From Termitomyces sp. T153 (Eukaryota; Basidiomycota; Agaricomycetes; Agaricales; Lyophyllaceae), in NCBI GenBank assembly GCA_018296165.2, contig JACKQL020000125.1:1-64000 (forward strand): a stretch of 64,000 nucleotides of DNA, written 5' to 3'. The translations under genes and the position numbers were made by a program. Below the pieces are notes generated by a model. That model ran no database searches and had not been told where the DNA came from. It saw only the letters and a program-made list of their open reading frames with translations. This document shows positions 1 through 9,014 of the stretch, piece by piece (within the stretch, counting starts at the first letter, position 1; every line of letters begins with the position of its first letter).

Positions 1-533
1 GCCTTTTGTCTCATCACTGTTTTTATTTTTAGTTTTGAATCTATCTCTTTTCTCTATCTTGTCTCACCTCGTCTCTGTCTCATCTCGACTGTGTATATTT
101 CCTTTGTCCTCCTAAGTTCCTTTCATCTCCAAAGTCAGTACAAACCCCGTGCACGCATTATGACCCAAACATTCTTACGACAACTCTGGACCTTGCTCCC
201 CACTTGGCCCAGGAACCCATCATGCCCTGGTGACCCCCTGTCAAACTCCAGCTCCACCCCCATCAATTGCAAAGCCTCCGCTTACCCCACATTCTATTTG
301 CGTGCCTACAAACTTGTTCCAACACTTGTCCAGGTCCAACATCTAATACACTTTGTCTTAGACGTCCCTGAACCACTCTGGACTTGCTCGGACTGCCCCC
401 CCCCTAGCTCCCCCTTGCAAGTTCCTCCCCTCTGTGCCCATCCCAGATGCTTGGTTATAAGTGCAGGACATTGTGTCTGCCTAGTAAGGATTTGCCAGTG
501 TAGCTGAGCCCCCATCATCAGTGGAACCTGACA
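1..533 (+). repeat. LTR-A, 3' part, cut by the window start
   Basis: This is the right-hand part of LTR family A, an LTR of about 1.05-1.14 kb. It aligns along its length with the copies at 4814-5914, 16627-17703, 24766-25894, 31185-32321 and 49218-50270. It shares the T/C-rich core with repeated TCTCATCTC-like motifs, the CCTAGTAAGGA block and the terminal CTGACA. It ends at 533, immediately inside a GATA-type zinc finger reading frame. The left part and the target-site duplication lie outside the window. Confidence 0.85.
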
Positions 534-837
534 GGGAGGAACCTTGTGCAATGCCTGCTGGCTTGTCCTCAAGAAAACATGCAGTCTCACAAGGGATCAC
601 AAGGAAGAGGTCTGGAGGAACAAGGGCAAGAAGGGAAAGAAGGAGAAAAGGCAGATAAAACCCAAGTCTGCTGAGTATGTTGAGGGTAAGTGTTGTTTTC
701 CCAAATGAAATCATTTACTGACAATAGACAGAACCAACAACACTAGTTGCTGGGCCATCAACAATCCAGCTGGCAGATATGCCAGCAGCCAGTGGAAAGG
801 GAAGGGGAAAGAAACAAATGGTGTAGTACTGGGTTAG
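534..837 (+). pseudogene. GATA-type zinc-finger gene, 3' end only (two exons)
   Basis: After the LTR-A end, the frame starting at 535 reads GGTLCNACWLVLKKT, which matches the second half of a GATA-type zinc finger (LCNAC then a basic stretch). A lysine/arginine-rich tail follows, with KGKKGKKEKRQ. A GTAAGT donor at 686 and an acceptor at 727 define a 42-nt intron. The second exon (728-837) continues in phase and ends at TAG 835-837. GATA factors are sequence-specific transcription regulators in the nucleus. The first cysteine pair lies on the other side of the LTR, outside the window, so the gene is split at the finger. Glycine at the position after LCNAC is Trp here. It could be a host gene or a decayed duplicate. 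Confidence 0.6.
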
Positions 838-1277
838 AGTAATACTGATAGTTCTGGGGCTTTCTTGAAGACTTAGGCAGTCTACTCTAATTCAACACTG
901 ATGTCTTGATGAATGCTTGAAGTTGAAGGGGTTTACTTCCAAAATATTTCTATTCTGAATGCAGAGGGGTCTCAACAAACTCCAGCCTAAGTGATTCACT
1001 CCCTGGGAACCACTGAGCCTTTGCCTATTAATTGCCTGTCCATTTGCTACTCTACTTGGGCTATTTATACCTCTTTCTACAGTGCACAGACCAACCCCTA
1101 CATGTGACTTTTGGTTCCATACTTTCCAGCCCCTTATGCATAACTGTTATTCTAATTCCTCCTTTTGGCATGCCTGTTTCAGTGCCACAGGCCAGTTCCT
1201 GGTTCCATCATTCCTCCTTTGCATTCTTAGCTTCCATTTGCCCCATTTATCTCTCCCTCCTTTGTATTTCTCCCATT
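838..1277. other. No gene seen
   Basis: This is non-coding sequence, pyrimidine-rich towards its right end. The long frames that start here continue into the minisatellite and are low-complexity. Confidence 0.5.
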
Positions 1278-1453
1278 CATATTCTTCCCCATTCAGGTTC
1301 TTTCCCATTCAGATTCTTCCATTCATCTGTTCCCTCCCATTCATTCCATTCATCTTTCTTTGTTCCTTTCATATTCTTCCCCATTCAGGTTCTTTCCCAT
1401 TCAGATTCTTCCATTCATCTGTTCCCTCCCATTCATTCCATTCATTTCATATT
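1278..1453 (+). repeat. Minisatellite, 92-bp period, about two units
   Basis: The block that starts CATATTCTTCCCC at 1278 recurs at 1370 with near identity for about 80 bp. Each unit is made of a shorter CCATTCA-type motif. Two overlapping pyrimidine-strand frames run through it only because the repeat lacks stops. Confidence 0.8.
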
Positions 1454-1813
1454 CTTCCATTCATCTTCCTTTCCCTTCCCTTCATTCCATTCATTCCCCC
1501 TTTACCTCCTTTCAGTCAACATTCCAATCTGGTTATTCTTAGATCAGATCTAGATCTTGCCAGAATTGATGCCACTCAGGTGCTTTTGCGAGTCCCATGC
1601 TTCCCCTCCCATTACAGTGATTGGACTATTATTGAGTGTATAGTCTAGTATAGTCCTTGTCCCATCCTGTTCTGTCTTTCTTCTGGTGTATTTAAAGGGA
1701 TAATGTTGCTGGGACTTGTTTTACCAGGAGGCTTACAGTTTTCAGCCTTAATAAATGTTTGTTTTGACTTCTAGTGTTTATTATGTTCCCAATGGTGTGA
1801 CAACATCGTATCA
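1454..1813 (+). other. LTR-like promoter / poly(A) region, unassigned
   Basis: The stretch has a TATTTAAA box near 1689 and AATAAA near 1751, just before the start of the decayed ORF at 1814. This resembles the R-U5 side of an LTR or a Pol II leader. No second copy is present in the window, so this is only a suggestion. Confidence 0.3.
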
Positions 1814-2906
1814 ATGGATCCACTAGTGGCCAGTGAAAAGGGGAAGGAGCAAGCTGATGACTAGCAGAAAGGGAAAGGGCAAGCAGCGGGTGGATCTGCC
1901 CATCTCCACCAAATCTGTCAAAGCCGTCCTTTCATGAGCTATGGTGGAGTTGAACCAAAGGCTCAATTTCATCAATGAAGGAGTCAAGGTTGTATTAGAT
2001 GAGATGAGGCCAGGGTTTGTGCTAGCTGAGGAGACAAGGTCTATAGAGATGAAAAAGATGCTCTGGCAGTACAATATGACACTGTGAGTGCTTGATGAGT
2101 GCATGGACATCATGGACATGAGTGTTGTGGGCATGACATCTGACCTCAACAGGACAAAGCAAACCATTGAGGCTCATGCTGGGGGTCTCATGCAGAACAA
2201 AGTTGATATTGTTGTGCTACAGGGCATGGTTGACAACCTTCAAAACCAGCTTCAAATCTCCACCCCCCCATCCAACCAGCCTCCAGCACTAGCAGGCTTT
2301 TACCTGCACCAGCTTCTACTCTGGCACCCATTGCTGAGGCAGAGAAGCCCAACAATGATAAGGCTGCCCAGCCCAAGAAGGATGAGAACAAGATGGACCA
2401 TGCCACCACTCTAGCCACTGCCGTTGATCAGTCTGCTATTGCTAACAACTCTGGTCTCATCAGCAACCCCATCACTGTCATGACCAATTCTGGTATTTCC
2501 AGCAGGTCTGCTACCAAATCTGTTGACTGCACTAGGCCTTCTGCCAGCATCACTGACCTCAGCCATCACCACCAACTCTGTCACTCCTACTAGGCCCACT
2601 TCCAGCATCACTGACTCTGCCATTGCCACTGGACTGGTAGCCAGCAATGAATTCACTGTGCCCACTGGTGTTGAATCTGTTTTGGCCAGTCCCATTGCTG
2701 CAACTGGGCAATTGATGGATGTGGATATGACAGGCCCAGCATCACCTCATGTTCTAGATGAGATTGTGCCACAATGTGGCTGCTGCACCTCCCAAGCCAC
2801 ATGACTCCCCACCAAATATACCCAGTCCTCCAGTTGTCTAGCAGGTAAGAGCAAGGCTGATGAACATGCTGAGGAAGCAGTAGCCAAGAAGATGAAGGAA
2901 GCATGA
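1814..2906 (+). pseudogene. Decayed ORF of unknown function
   Basis: A reading frame can be followed from ATG 1814 through several frame changes to TGA 2904-2906. The first part is charged and helical, with coiled-coil-like stretches around 1930-2290. The middle is Ser/Thr/Ala/Pro-rich. The end is basic (AVAKKMKEA). Two in-frame TGA codons near 1932 and 2084 fall where CGA would fit, and there is at least one frameshift between 1865 and 1890. I do not recognise the family. The small N-terminal ORF and the TATA/AATAAA region upstream would suit a Gag-like protein of a retroelement. A decayed host gene is equally possible. Confidence 0.4.
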
Positions 2907-3114
2907 AGAGGATGAGGGCCACTGGACTTTCTTGACATTTTTTGGACTTTTTTGATACATTCTGGCCTTGTTATTACATTGTTATATTTTGTAATACCCA
3001 ATGAAAATGTATATACAATGTCTTGACTCAGATTTAAGTGCCCAACACAACAGATTTGTGGTTAGATTAATGTTTTTGGTTGGCAATCAGAATCTTCATT
3101 AGCTTTGTGACTCT
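2907..3114 (+). other. AT-rich 3' flank of the decayed ORF
   Basis: T-rich non-coding sequence that follows the ORF stop. No gene or second copy was seen. Confidence 0.4.
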
Positions 3115-3870
3115 TTGTCCAAGAGAGTAACAATGGCAATGTGGTCTATTGGTACTGTGTTGTTACTTTGTATCAATTTGATGTGGCAGCTGCAGGTTCA
3201 ACTCCTGTTGTGTGTTTTGTTTGTTTTTTGTTTTGTTGTGTGGTTGTTTTTGGTGTTTGTTTTGGTGTGGTTTGGTGTGTGTTGTTTGTTTTGTGGGTGG
3301 GTTTGTTGCAGTTGGCAATAATTGTTATGGAATATGGTTTTCAATAAATGAAGTACATGGAATTTTTGCTTGTCATGTAATAAATATAAGAGGATTGCAA
3401 CAGCAACATGGTGTATTGGTACTGTGTTGTCACTTTGTATCAATGTTATGTGGCAGCTGCAGGTTCAACTCCTGTAACTGTGTCAATCTTTTGTTTTTTG
3501 AGCTTGGTCTTCATTGAAAGTTTGTTTTTTTTTTGTTGTTGGTTTTGTGTGTGGTTTTGGTTGTTGTTTGGTTGGGTTTGTTGTGTTTGTTTTTTTTGTT
3601 TTTTCATCACATGTCTATGGTCTAGTGAAAATGGCTTTCAGACTTTGAAGTCTTCCATCAGTCTGATCAATGTATTGTGTTGGTTGCAGGTTCAACTCCT
3701 GTAGCTGGCAATGTCCATGCATGATATGGTGCAAATTTTTTGACAAACAATCATTTTCAATTGCATATGTGTAACACCTCCCATGGTGCAGTGGAATTCC
3801 CATTGAAGCTTTGATTGAAGCTTTGCACACCAGCAGGTTGTGGGTTCAACTCCCTGTCCTTGCATTGTCT
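3115..3870 (+). repeat. tRNA-derived SINE-like repeats (four tRNA-like heads)
   Basis: Four copies of the motif GGTTCAACTCC occur at 3195, 3462, 3689 and 3843. The motif matches a Pol III B box (GGTTCGANTCC) with CG changed to CA. Upstream of the first two lies a matching A-box-like block (GTGGTCTATTGGTACTG near 3140; GTGTATTGGTACTG near 3410). The A-to-B spacing is about 50 nt, as in tRNA genes. The heads are separated by G/T-rich tails made of TTTGTTTTG-like runs. None folds into a full modern tRNA, so this is a tandem of degenerate SINE heads rather than tRNA genes. Confidence 0.55.
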
Positions 3871-4267
3871 ATCATGTTCCATGCCAATTTTTTTTATTTT
3901 TGTTTAACACCTGCAAAGTTTTTTTTTAAAACCTTATTGGAGCAACTGAGCATTTCTGGAATAACAATATGCTACAAGCAGACAGGTTGCACCACTGGAA
4001 AGTCCTACAGGAAGTAGCACTAGATATATCTGTCAGGAGCAATGGAAAATGAAATCTGCCAGAATATGCAGTCTGTCAATGGTGCTAGGCTGTTTGAGCA
4101 GATTTGTTGTGAGTACTACTTCTTGTTGGAGTTGTAGATCCCTGGATGTAATGAGCTGCATCTTCTTTCAATCTCTCTGCTTGAGATCTCCTTTGTCTCT
4201 TTGAGATGATTGGTAGCAGGTCAGGTGATGCCTTGCACTTCTGATGTGCCAGTTGATAAAATGGTGT
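3871..4267. other. No gene seen
   Basis: Low-CpG sequence between the SINE-like block and LTR-B. Short frames only, and nothing recognised. Confidence 0.4.
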
Positions 4268-6249
4268 TGATATGCCAGCCTCAAAACTGAGGACCAGCAA
4301 AAGTGCTTAGAATAAAATAAAAGAATGTTTTCTTACACCAGATGGCTGAAAACTGTAAGCCAAATGTTGAAAACGGTAGATGTGAAAGACATACTTTTAA
4401 TAAATAAGTGCTACCACCCACGTAACACAAAAAAGATGACTAGACCAAAGCAGATACATCAGAATGTCAGCAATCAAAAAGAGATCAAATGCTGATGAAG
4501 AGCCAAGTCTGTGGCGGTGCTTAGGCTGAGATGGCAATCCTGGATCATAATCCTAGAATAGCCATCAAGGCCAACAGAACTCTGCAATAAACTGCCAAAC
4601 AATTACACCAATTAAACACCTACCACAACATGTTTATTTAAATTCCTATGATGCACTATCAAGTCTTGAAAATGATCACAAGCAGTTGGGAAAGAAGGGG
4701 TAGGAAAGAAAAGGACAAAACTATGAAAACCACAGATAAACCAGAATGACACAGGAGAGATGACTCAAAGATCAATTATCACAGCTCAATACCATGTGGA
4801 ATGCACTGGTCCATGTCACGACCCGTTCCCCAAAACCCCGCACATCGTCCATCAACCCCCCCGAACCCCCAAAGGGACCCCCAACGCTCCGCCGAACTTC
4901 CGCCCATGCCCCACGCCTACTTTGGCTAACTCCGACACCTCCCTGGCCAACTTCGGTGCCTGCCCCGCAGCCACTGACACTTACCCTGGGCCTCCCGAAC
5001 CCCGAGAACCACCCCCACTGTTCCCGATCTTCGCCACCCCATCATCAACTAAACACCCTGACCTATTCCGGAGTATCACGACAACCTCAGGGCAACCCGC
5101 ATTCTCCAATGATCCCATCAACGTATCAGCGCAGCACGATCCTCGATCACAACTGACACCCGCCCCCTCCGTCGAGCTCCGCCAAGCCCCGCCGCCACAG
5201 CCGACGTACCCCAAAGTCCTCCGGTAGTCAGTATATAAGTTATCAAGTAGCTCTTCGTACCCTAGTCTTGATATTGCTTAACATTACTTATGGTCTGATT
5301 GTTTTGTGTCTCGTGTCTTGTTTCCTTATCTCAGTCTCCCGGTCTTATCTCAGTCTCCTGGTCTTGTCTCGTCTCCATTTCGTTATCGTTCTCATTATCG
5401 TTTTGTATCTCTACCCGAATCTACTCTTGTTCCATATCAACCCCATTCCATTTCGTCTGACGCTGTCTCGGTGACTCCGTCCGACCGTTGTGCCCAAGTC
5501 TTCATCAACCCTAATGACCTCACGAACTCCGTGATTACGATTACAAACCCCGACACTCCTTTACCAGGTCCGAACCTCACTCTTCGCTTGGTCCCGGACC
5601 CCATCAGCTCCAAATGATCTCCCATCAAACCCCGGCCCTGTTCCCATTAATCACACAGCCACCTACTCCCTTGCTTCCACAAATCTCCCGTACGGCCTTC
5701 TGCCTGAACCCCACCAAGACCATCTCGTTTCCCCACAATCCGACTTCTCCGGACCTTCCCAGATCTGTCTGGATCACATCTCCCCAGCTACCCGCGCAAG
5801 CCACCAGGGCTCGGAACGTCTTCGAGTGTTTGGTTACCAATGTAGGGGAATCACGCCCGCCTAGTAAGGACTCACCCAGTGCAGCTGAGCCCCCGAGGTC
5901 AGCGGAACCTGACAGTCCATGCATGGATGATGGAGTATAAAAAGGGATGGGATTATGGGGAGAAAGATAAGCAGTCTACATACCACAGCTCAGATAACCC
6001 CAGGGAGTGGTTGTCTTAGGCTTACAAGTGCTAAGTTGCTTCAGGTCTAATAGTTTAATAATATTAATTGAACACATTCAATTGTGCAAGAACCATTCTC
6101 AAACTTGCAAATTGAATCATATAAAATTATACATACTATTGCTACATCTAAGTGAGCTTGTGTGTAGCTAAAAGCCTGCAATCAACTGTGAAAAGAAAGT
6201 TTGATCAATTGATCTAATCATTGACAGCATCAAATGTACTTTTGCATCA
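4268..6249 (+). repeat. LTR-B1, 5' LTR of gypsy B, split by a solo LTR-A
   Basis: It starts TGATATGCC followed by a short inverted repeat (CCTC AAAACT GAGG) and ends TTTTGCATCA. Without the LTR-A insertion (4814-5914 plus 5-bp TSD) it is about 876 bp. A TATA-like GAGTATAAAAAGG follows at about 5934. A second copy in reverse orientation is at 17960-18854. Confidence 0.8.
4814..5914 (+). mobile_element. Solo LTR-A, 1101 bp, TSD GTCCA
   Basis: It begins TGTCACGACCC and ends GGAACCTGACA, flanked by a perfect 5-bp duplication GTCCA (4809-4813 and 5915-5919). It has a TATA box in AGTATATAAG near 5229. It keeps many CpGs, for example in the first 100 bp, whereas other LTR-A copies carry TG or CA at the same places. 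It therefore looks like the youngest copy. Confidence 0.93.
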
Positions 6250-6388
6250 TCTAGAGCCCACTGTGAGGGGCTTTTGTTGCACAAAAACTCACTTTTTGGA
6301 TTTCCTTGAGGAAGTCCAACCCTTGTGAAACATTAGTTTTGCACCACCTGGGTCTTGGCCCAAGACACCTGAAGTTATTGCAACTGAG

Positions 6389-7858
6389 GTGAAAAACTCT
6401 GTTACATTAAGGAAAAGAGAAACTAGGACCAATAGCAGTGGTTCAAAGTCCTTTTTGCCTGACTCTAAAACCTTACTCAGAAAGAGAAAGCTTTGGACTG
6501 AGAAAGCAATTTCAAGCTCACCAAAAGAACTGTGCCCTACTACTCAACCATTTTCTACTGCCTCAATTATGGAGCAAAATATCAGATATAAACTACCACT
6601 GCCTGACAGCAGGGATGCACCTAAGTTTAAGCACACTGAGCCCTCTGAGGTTTGCCACTTTTTGCAAAGGATGATCTTTCTGTTTGAGCATGCTGGGATC
6701 CAAGAGGATAAGGAAAGGAAAAAGAGAATCTTGGAGTATGTGGATGCTCAGACTGAACAGGAATGGCTGGGCTTTGATTCCTTTGGAGATGACTATACTT
6801 GGTCTGCTTTTGAGAAAGAGATTAAGGAGTCTTATCCAGAAGCAGTGGATGACACAGGTAGTGTTGCCAACCTGGACAGAATCTGCAGAAAACATGCCAG
6901 ACTTAGTAGAAATGACACTACAGAAATTCATTCTCTCATAAGAAAATTTAGAGCTGAGGCTAAGAAGTTGGCTAATGTCACTGGGAATGGGTCTCTGGTA
7001 GACAAATTCCTGGGATGCTTTACACCAGCTTTTGGAGATGTGATTGAGGAGAAGTTGATCAGTAGATATGACCACTACAAAGACCCTGCTAGGAATAGGC
7101 ACAAGGACAACAAATATGACCTATCAGAAGTGCTGACAGTGGTAGGGACCTTGATAGATGGCGCTACTATAAGGAGCCCTAGAGAAGAGAGAGTAGAGAA
7201 AAAGGAAACTAGAAGGGGGAACATCAAGGAGGAGGAGATGGAGGAGAAAATGGCTCATCTCCAAGATGCTGTGGTTACCATTGGGAAACAGATGGGGAGC
7301 ATCCAGAGTACCATGCAAGCTTTGCAACCTGGTCAGTTGGATATGCACAATACCTTCTTGAATACCAAAAGGAGCCAGGGTATAAGGGCAGAAGGGCCTC
7401 CTACATTTCCAACTTCTGGAAGAAGTGGTATTACTTGCTTCTATTGTAGGCAAACAGGACATAGAATCTCAGAGTGTGAAGTCATCAAGGGAGATGTACA
7501 AAAAGGATGGATCATCCTATTGGAAGGGAGAGCCAGGCTACCTAATGGTGCTCCTTTACCTAGGGATCCTGCTGGTATATCTCATGCTAGATTAGCACAA
7601 GTACATAATAAGCAGGTGAACATGTACTTTGGATGGCCAGAAGATGACCCTCCAGAAACAGTCACTTACTCTACCTATGAAAACTCTGCTAGAGACACAA
7701 GAGATGACATGCTAGAGCACCTTCAATATAAGGAGTCAGACTGCTTGGGAGACTTGGAGAAAGGTTTCAATAAACTGGCTGAGATGCTCAGTGTGTTGAT
7801 CAACACAAGGAACATGGCTAGCCCTGAAGGACAGAAATCTTCTTCTAAGGATTTTTAA
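6389..7858 (+). CDS. gag: Gag polyprotein of gypsy B
   Basis: This is a 489-residue frame for the structural protein that assembles the cytoplasmic virus-like particle and binds genomic RNA. A helical capsid-like region spans about residues 60-230. A charged Glu/Lys region with coiled-coil character follows at about 265-300. One CCHC zinc knuckle, CFYCRQTGHRISEC (C-x2-C-x4-H-x4-C), lies near residue 350, with a long acidic tail beyond it. The ATG at 6389 gives a basic leader. The ATG at 6572 (MEQNIRYKL) is an equally likely start because the capsid-like part begins there. The frame stops at TAA 7856-7858, and the protease frame follows about 80 nt later in another frame. Confidence 0.85.
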   Translation: MKNSVTLRKRETRTNSSGSKSFLPDSKTLLRKRKLWTEKAISSSPKELCPTTQPFSTASIMEQNIRYKLPLPDSRDAPKFKHTEPSEVCHFLQRMIFLFEHAGIQEDKERKKRILEYVDAQTEQEWLGFDSFGDDYTWSAFEKEIKESYPEAVDDTGSVANLDRICRKHARLSRNDTTEIHSLIRKFRAEAKKLANVTGNGSLVDKFLGCFTPAFGDVIEEKLISRYDHYKDPARNRHKDNKYDLSEVLTVVGTLIDGATIRSPREERVEKKETRRGNIKEEEMEEKMAHLQDAVVTIGKQMGSIQSTMQALQPGQLDMHNTFLNTKRSQGIRAEGPPTFPTSGRSGITCFYCRQTGHRISECEVIKGDVQKGWIILLEGRARLPNGAPLPRDPAGISHARLAQVHNKQVNMYFGWPEDDPPETVTYSTYENSARDTRDDMLEHLQYKESDCLGDLEKGFNKLAEMLSVLINTRNMASPEGQKSSSKDF

Positions 7859-7959
7859 ATAACTCAATGAAGGCTATTAGAAAAGAGGCATCTCAACCAG
7901 GAGTATCCTCATTGCCAGAGAGAACCCCTGAAAAACCCTAGAAAGAAAAGCTAACTCTG

Positions 7960-8895
7960 GTGATTCCACCTAGAGTTGCACCAAAACTGGACCTACCTTT
8001 TGAGAAGGTTCCAGCCCTCAATGAGGGACCAAACTTGCCAGTGCAGGACACTGTTAAAAGTTCCTTAACAGGAACAAGGAGTAAGGAGTGGGATAGGACC
8101 ATTGATAAGCTCTGGAAGGCTACTGTACCTTTCAGTACTGGAGAACTGTTAGATGTGGCTCCTGGATTAAGGGAGGCAATGATACAAAAATTGACTCTCA
8201 AATCATGGACTCAGTCTAGGGATCCCAATATCCCAAGAGTAGCAGTTCAACAGCAGACTGTAAGGGAGAAGAAACCACCTGACAAGGTAGATGTCAATGA
8301 CCTACCCATGGCAACCTATTTCATTGTAGATGGGACACAGGATGATTTGCCTACTGGTGCAGTGGTGCATCAGGATTGTGTAGCCACTTACTTGGAAAAT
8401 ATCTCTCCAGGAGAAAAGCCAGTAGTGGTGTATGTGGCTAAAGATTTGCAAGTGTTGAGATCCTTGAACCCCATTGTCAATCAGAGGGGACAAGTAGAGA
8501 CAATTCTAGATAGTGGTTCTCAGATAGTCTGTATGGCACTAGATGAGGCACTTTGCTTAGGATTGACTTGGGATCCAGACATATGTTTAAGGATGGAAAG
8601 TGCCAACAGTCAAGTGAATACATCAGTTGGTCTAGCCAAAAATGTGCCATTTACTTTTGCTGAAGGCTTCACTATCTATCTACAAGTGCATATCTTTGTC
8701 AAGCCAGCTTATACTGTCTTGTTGGGTTGTCCTTTTAACACACTGACAGAAAGCAACATACAAAACCTTCAAGATTGCAGTGCCATCATATCTATCAGAG
8801 ATCCTAATACTGATTGCAGGACAGCCCTGCCCACTCTTCAAAGAGGAAAGGTGCCAAAGGCAGGTGTTGGGGGAGATAGTAATCCAAAATTTTAA
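7960..8895 (+). CDS. Retropepsin-type protease region of gypsy B
   Basis: The frame is about 311 residues long. The active-site motif is DSGSQ (the D-S-G of retroviral-type aspartic proteases) with the Asp codon at 8509, preceded by hydrophobic VETIL. The flap region and VLLGCPFN, which resembles the usual ILG second motif, follow. The N-terminal 150 residues are a linker of unknown role. The first codon shown is GTG at 7960, and the frame is open back to a TAG at 7939. A frameshift or a readthrough from gag is the usual way such a domain is made. It ends at TAA 8893-8895, while the next frame (-1) is open from about 8890 and leads into the RT ORF. Confidence 0.8.
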   Translation: MIPPRVAPKLDLPFEKVPALNEGPNLPVQDTVKSSLTGTRSKEWDRTIDKLWKATVPFSTGELLDVAPGLREAMIQKLTLKSWTQSRDPNIPRVAVQQQTVREKKPPDKVDVNDLPMATYFIVDGTQDDLPTGAVVHQDCVATYLENISPGEKPVVVYVAKDLQVLRSLNPIVNQRGQVETILDSGSQIVCMALDEALCLGLTWDPDICLRMESANSQVNTSVGLAKNVPFTFAEGFTIYLQVHIFVKPAYTVLLGCPFNTLTESNIQNLQDCSAIISIRDPNTDCRTALPTLQRGKVPKAGVGGDSNPKF

Positions 8896-9014
8896 ATCTC
8901 AATGATCTGGTCAGTGACCAGGGAGAGGTGGCAGTGATGATTGAAGAGAAGGAGGATGGTGAAGTAGTGGCAACTGGATACACTATAAATCATAGTGGAT
9001 TCAAGAGCTAGGAG

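Noticed and set aside
1032..1648. Overlapping plus-strand frames of 173 and 188 codons
   Set aside because: They run through the 92-bp minisatellite and are Phe/Ser/His/Pro-rich low complexity. They have no domain and open in two frames at once.
3115..3704. Cys/Phe/Val-rich short frames that look like membrane proteins
   Set aside because: They are translations of the G/T-rich tails of the SINE-like repeats, in all three frames.
3130..3860. Functional tRNA genes at the four B-box-like motifs
   Set aside because: No acceptor stem or anticodon arm could be paired, and the B box has lost its CG.
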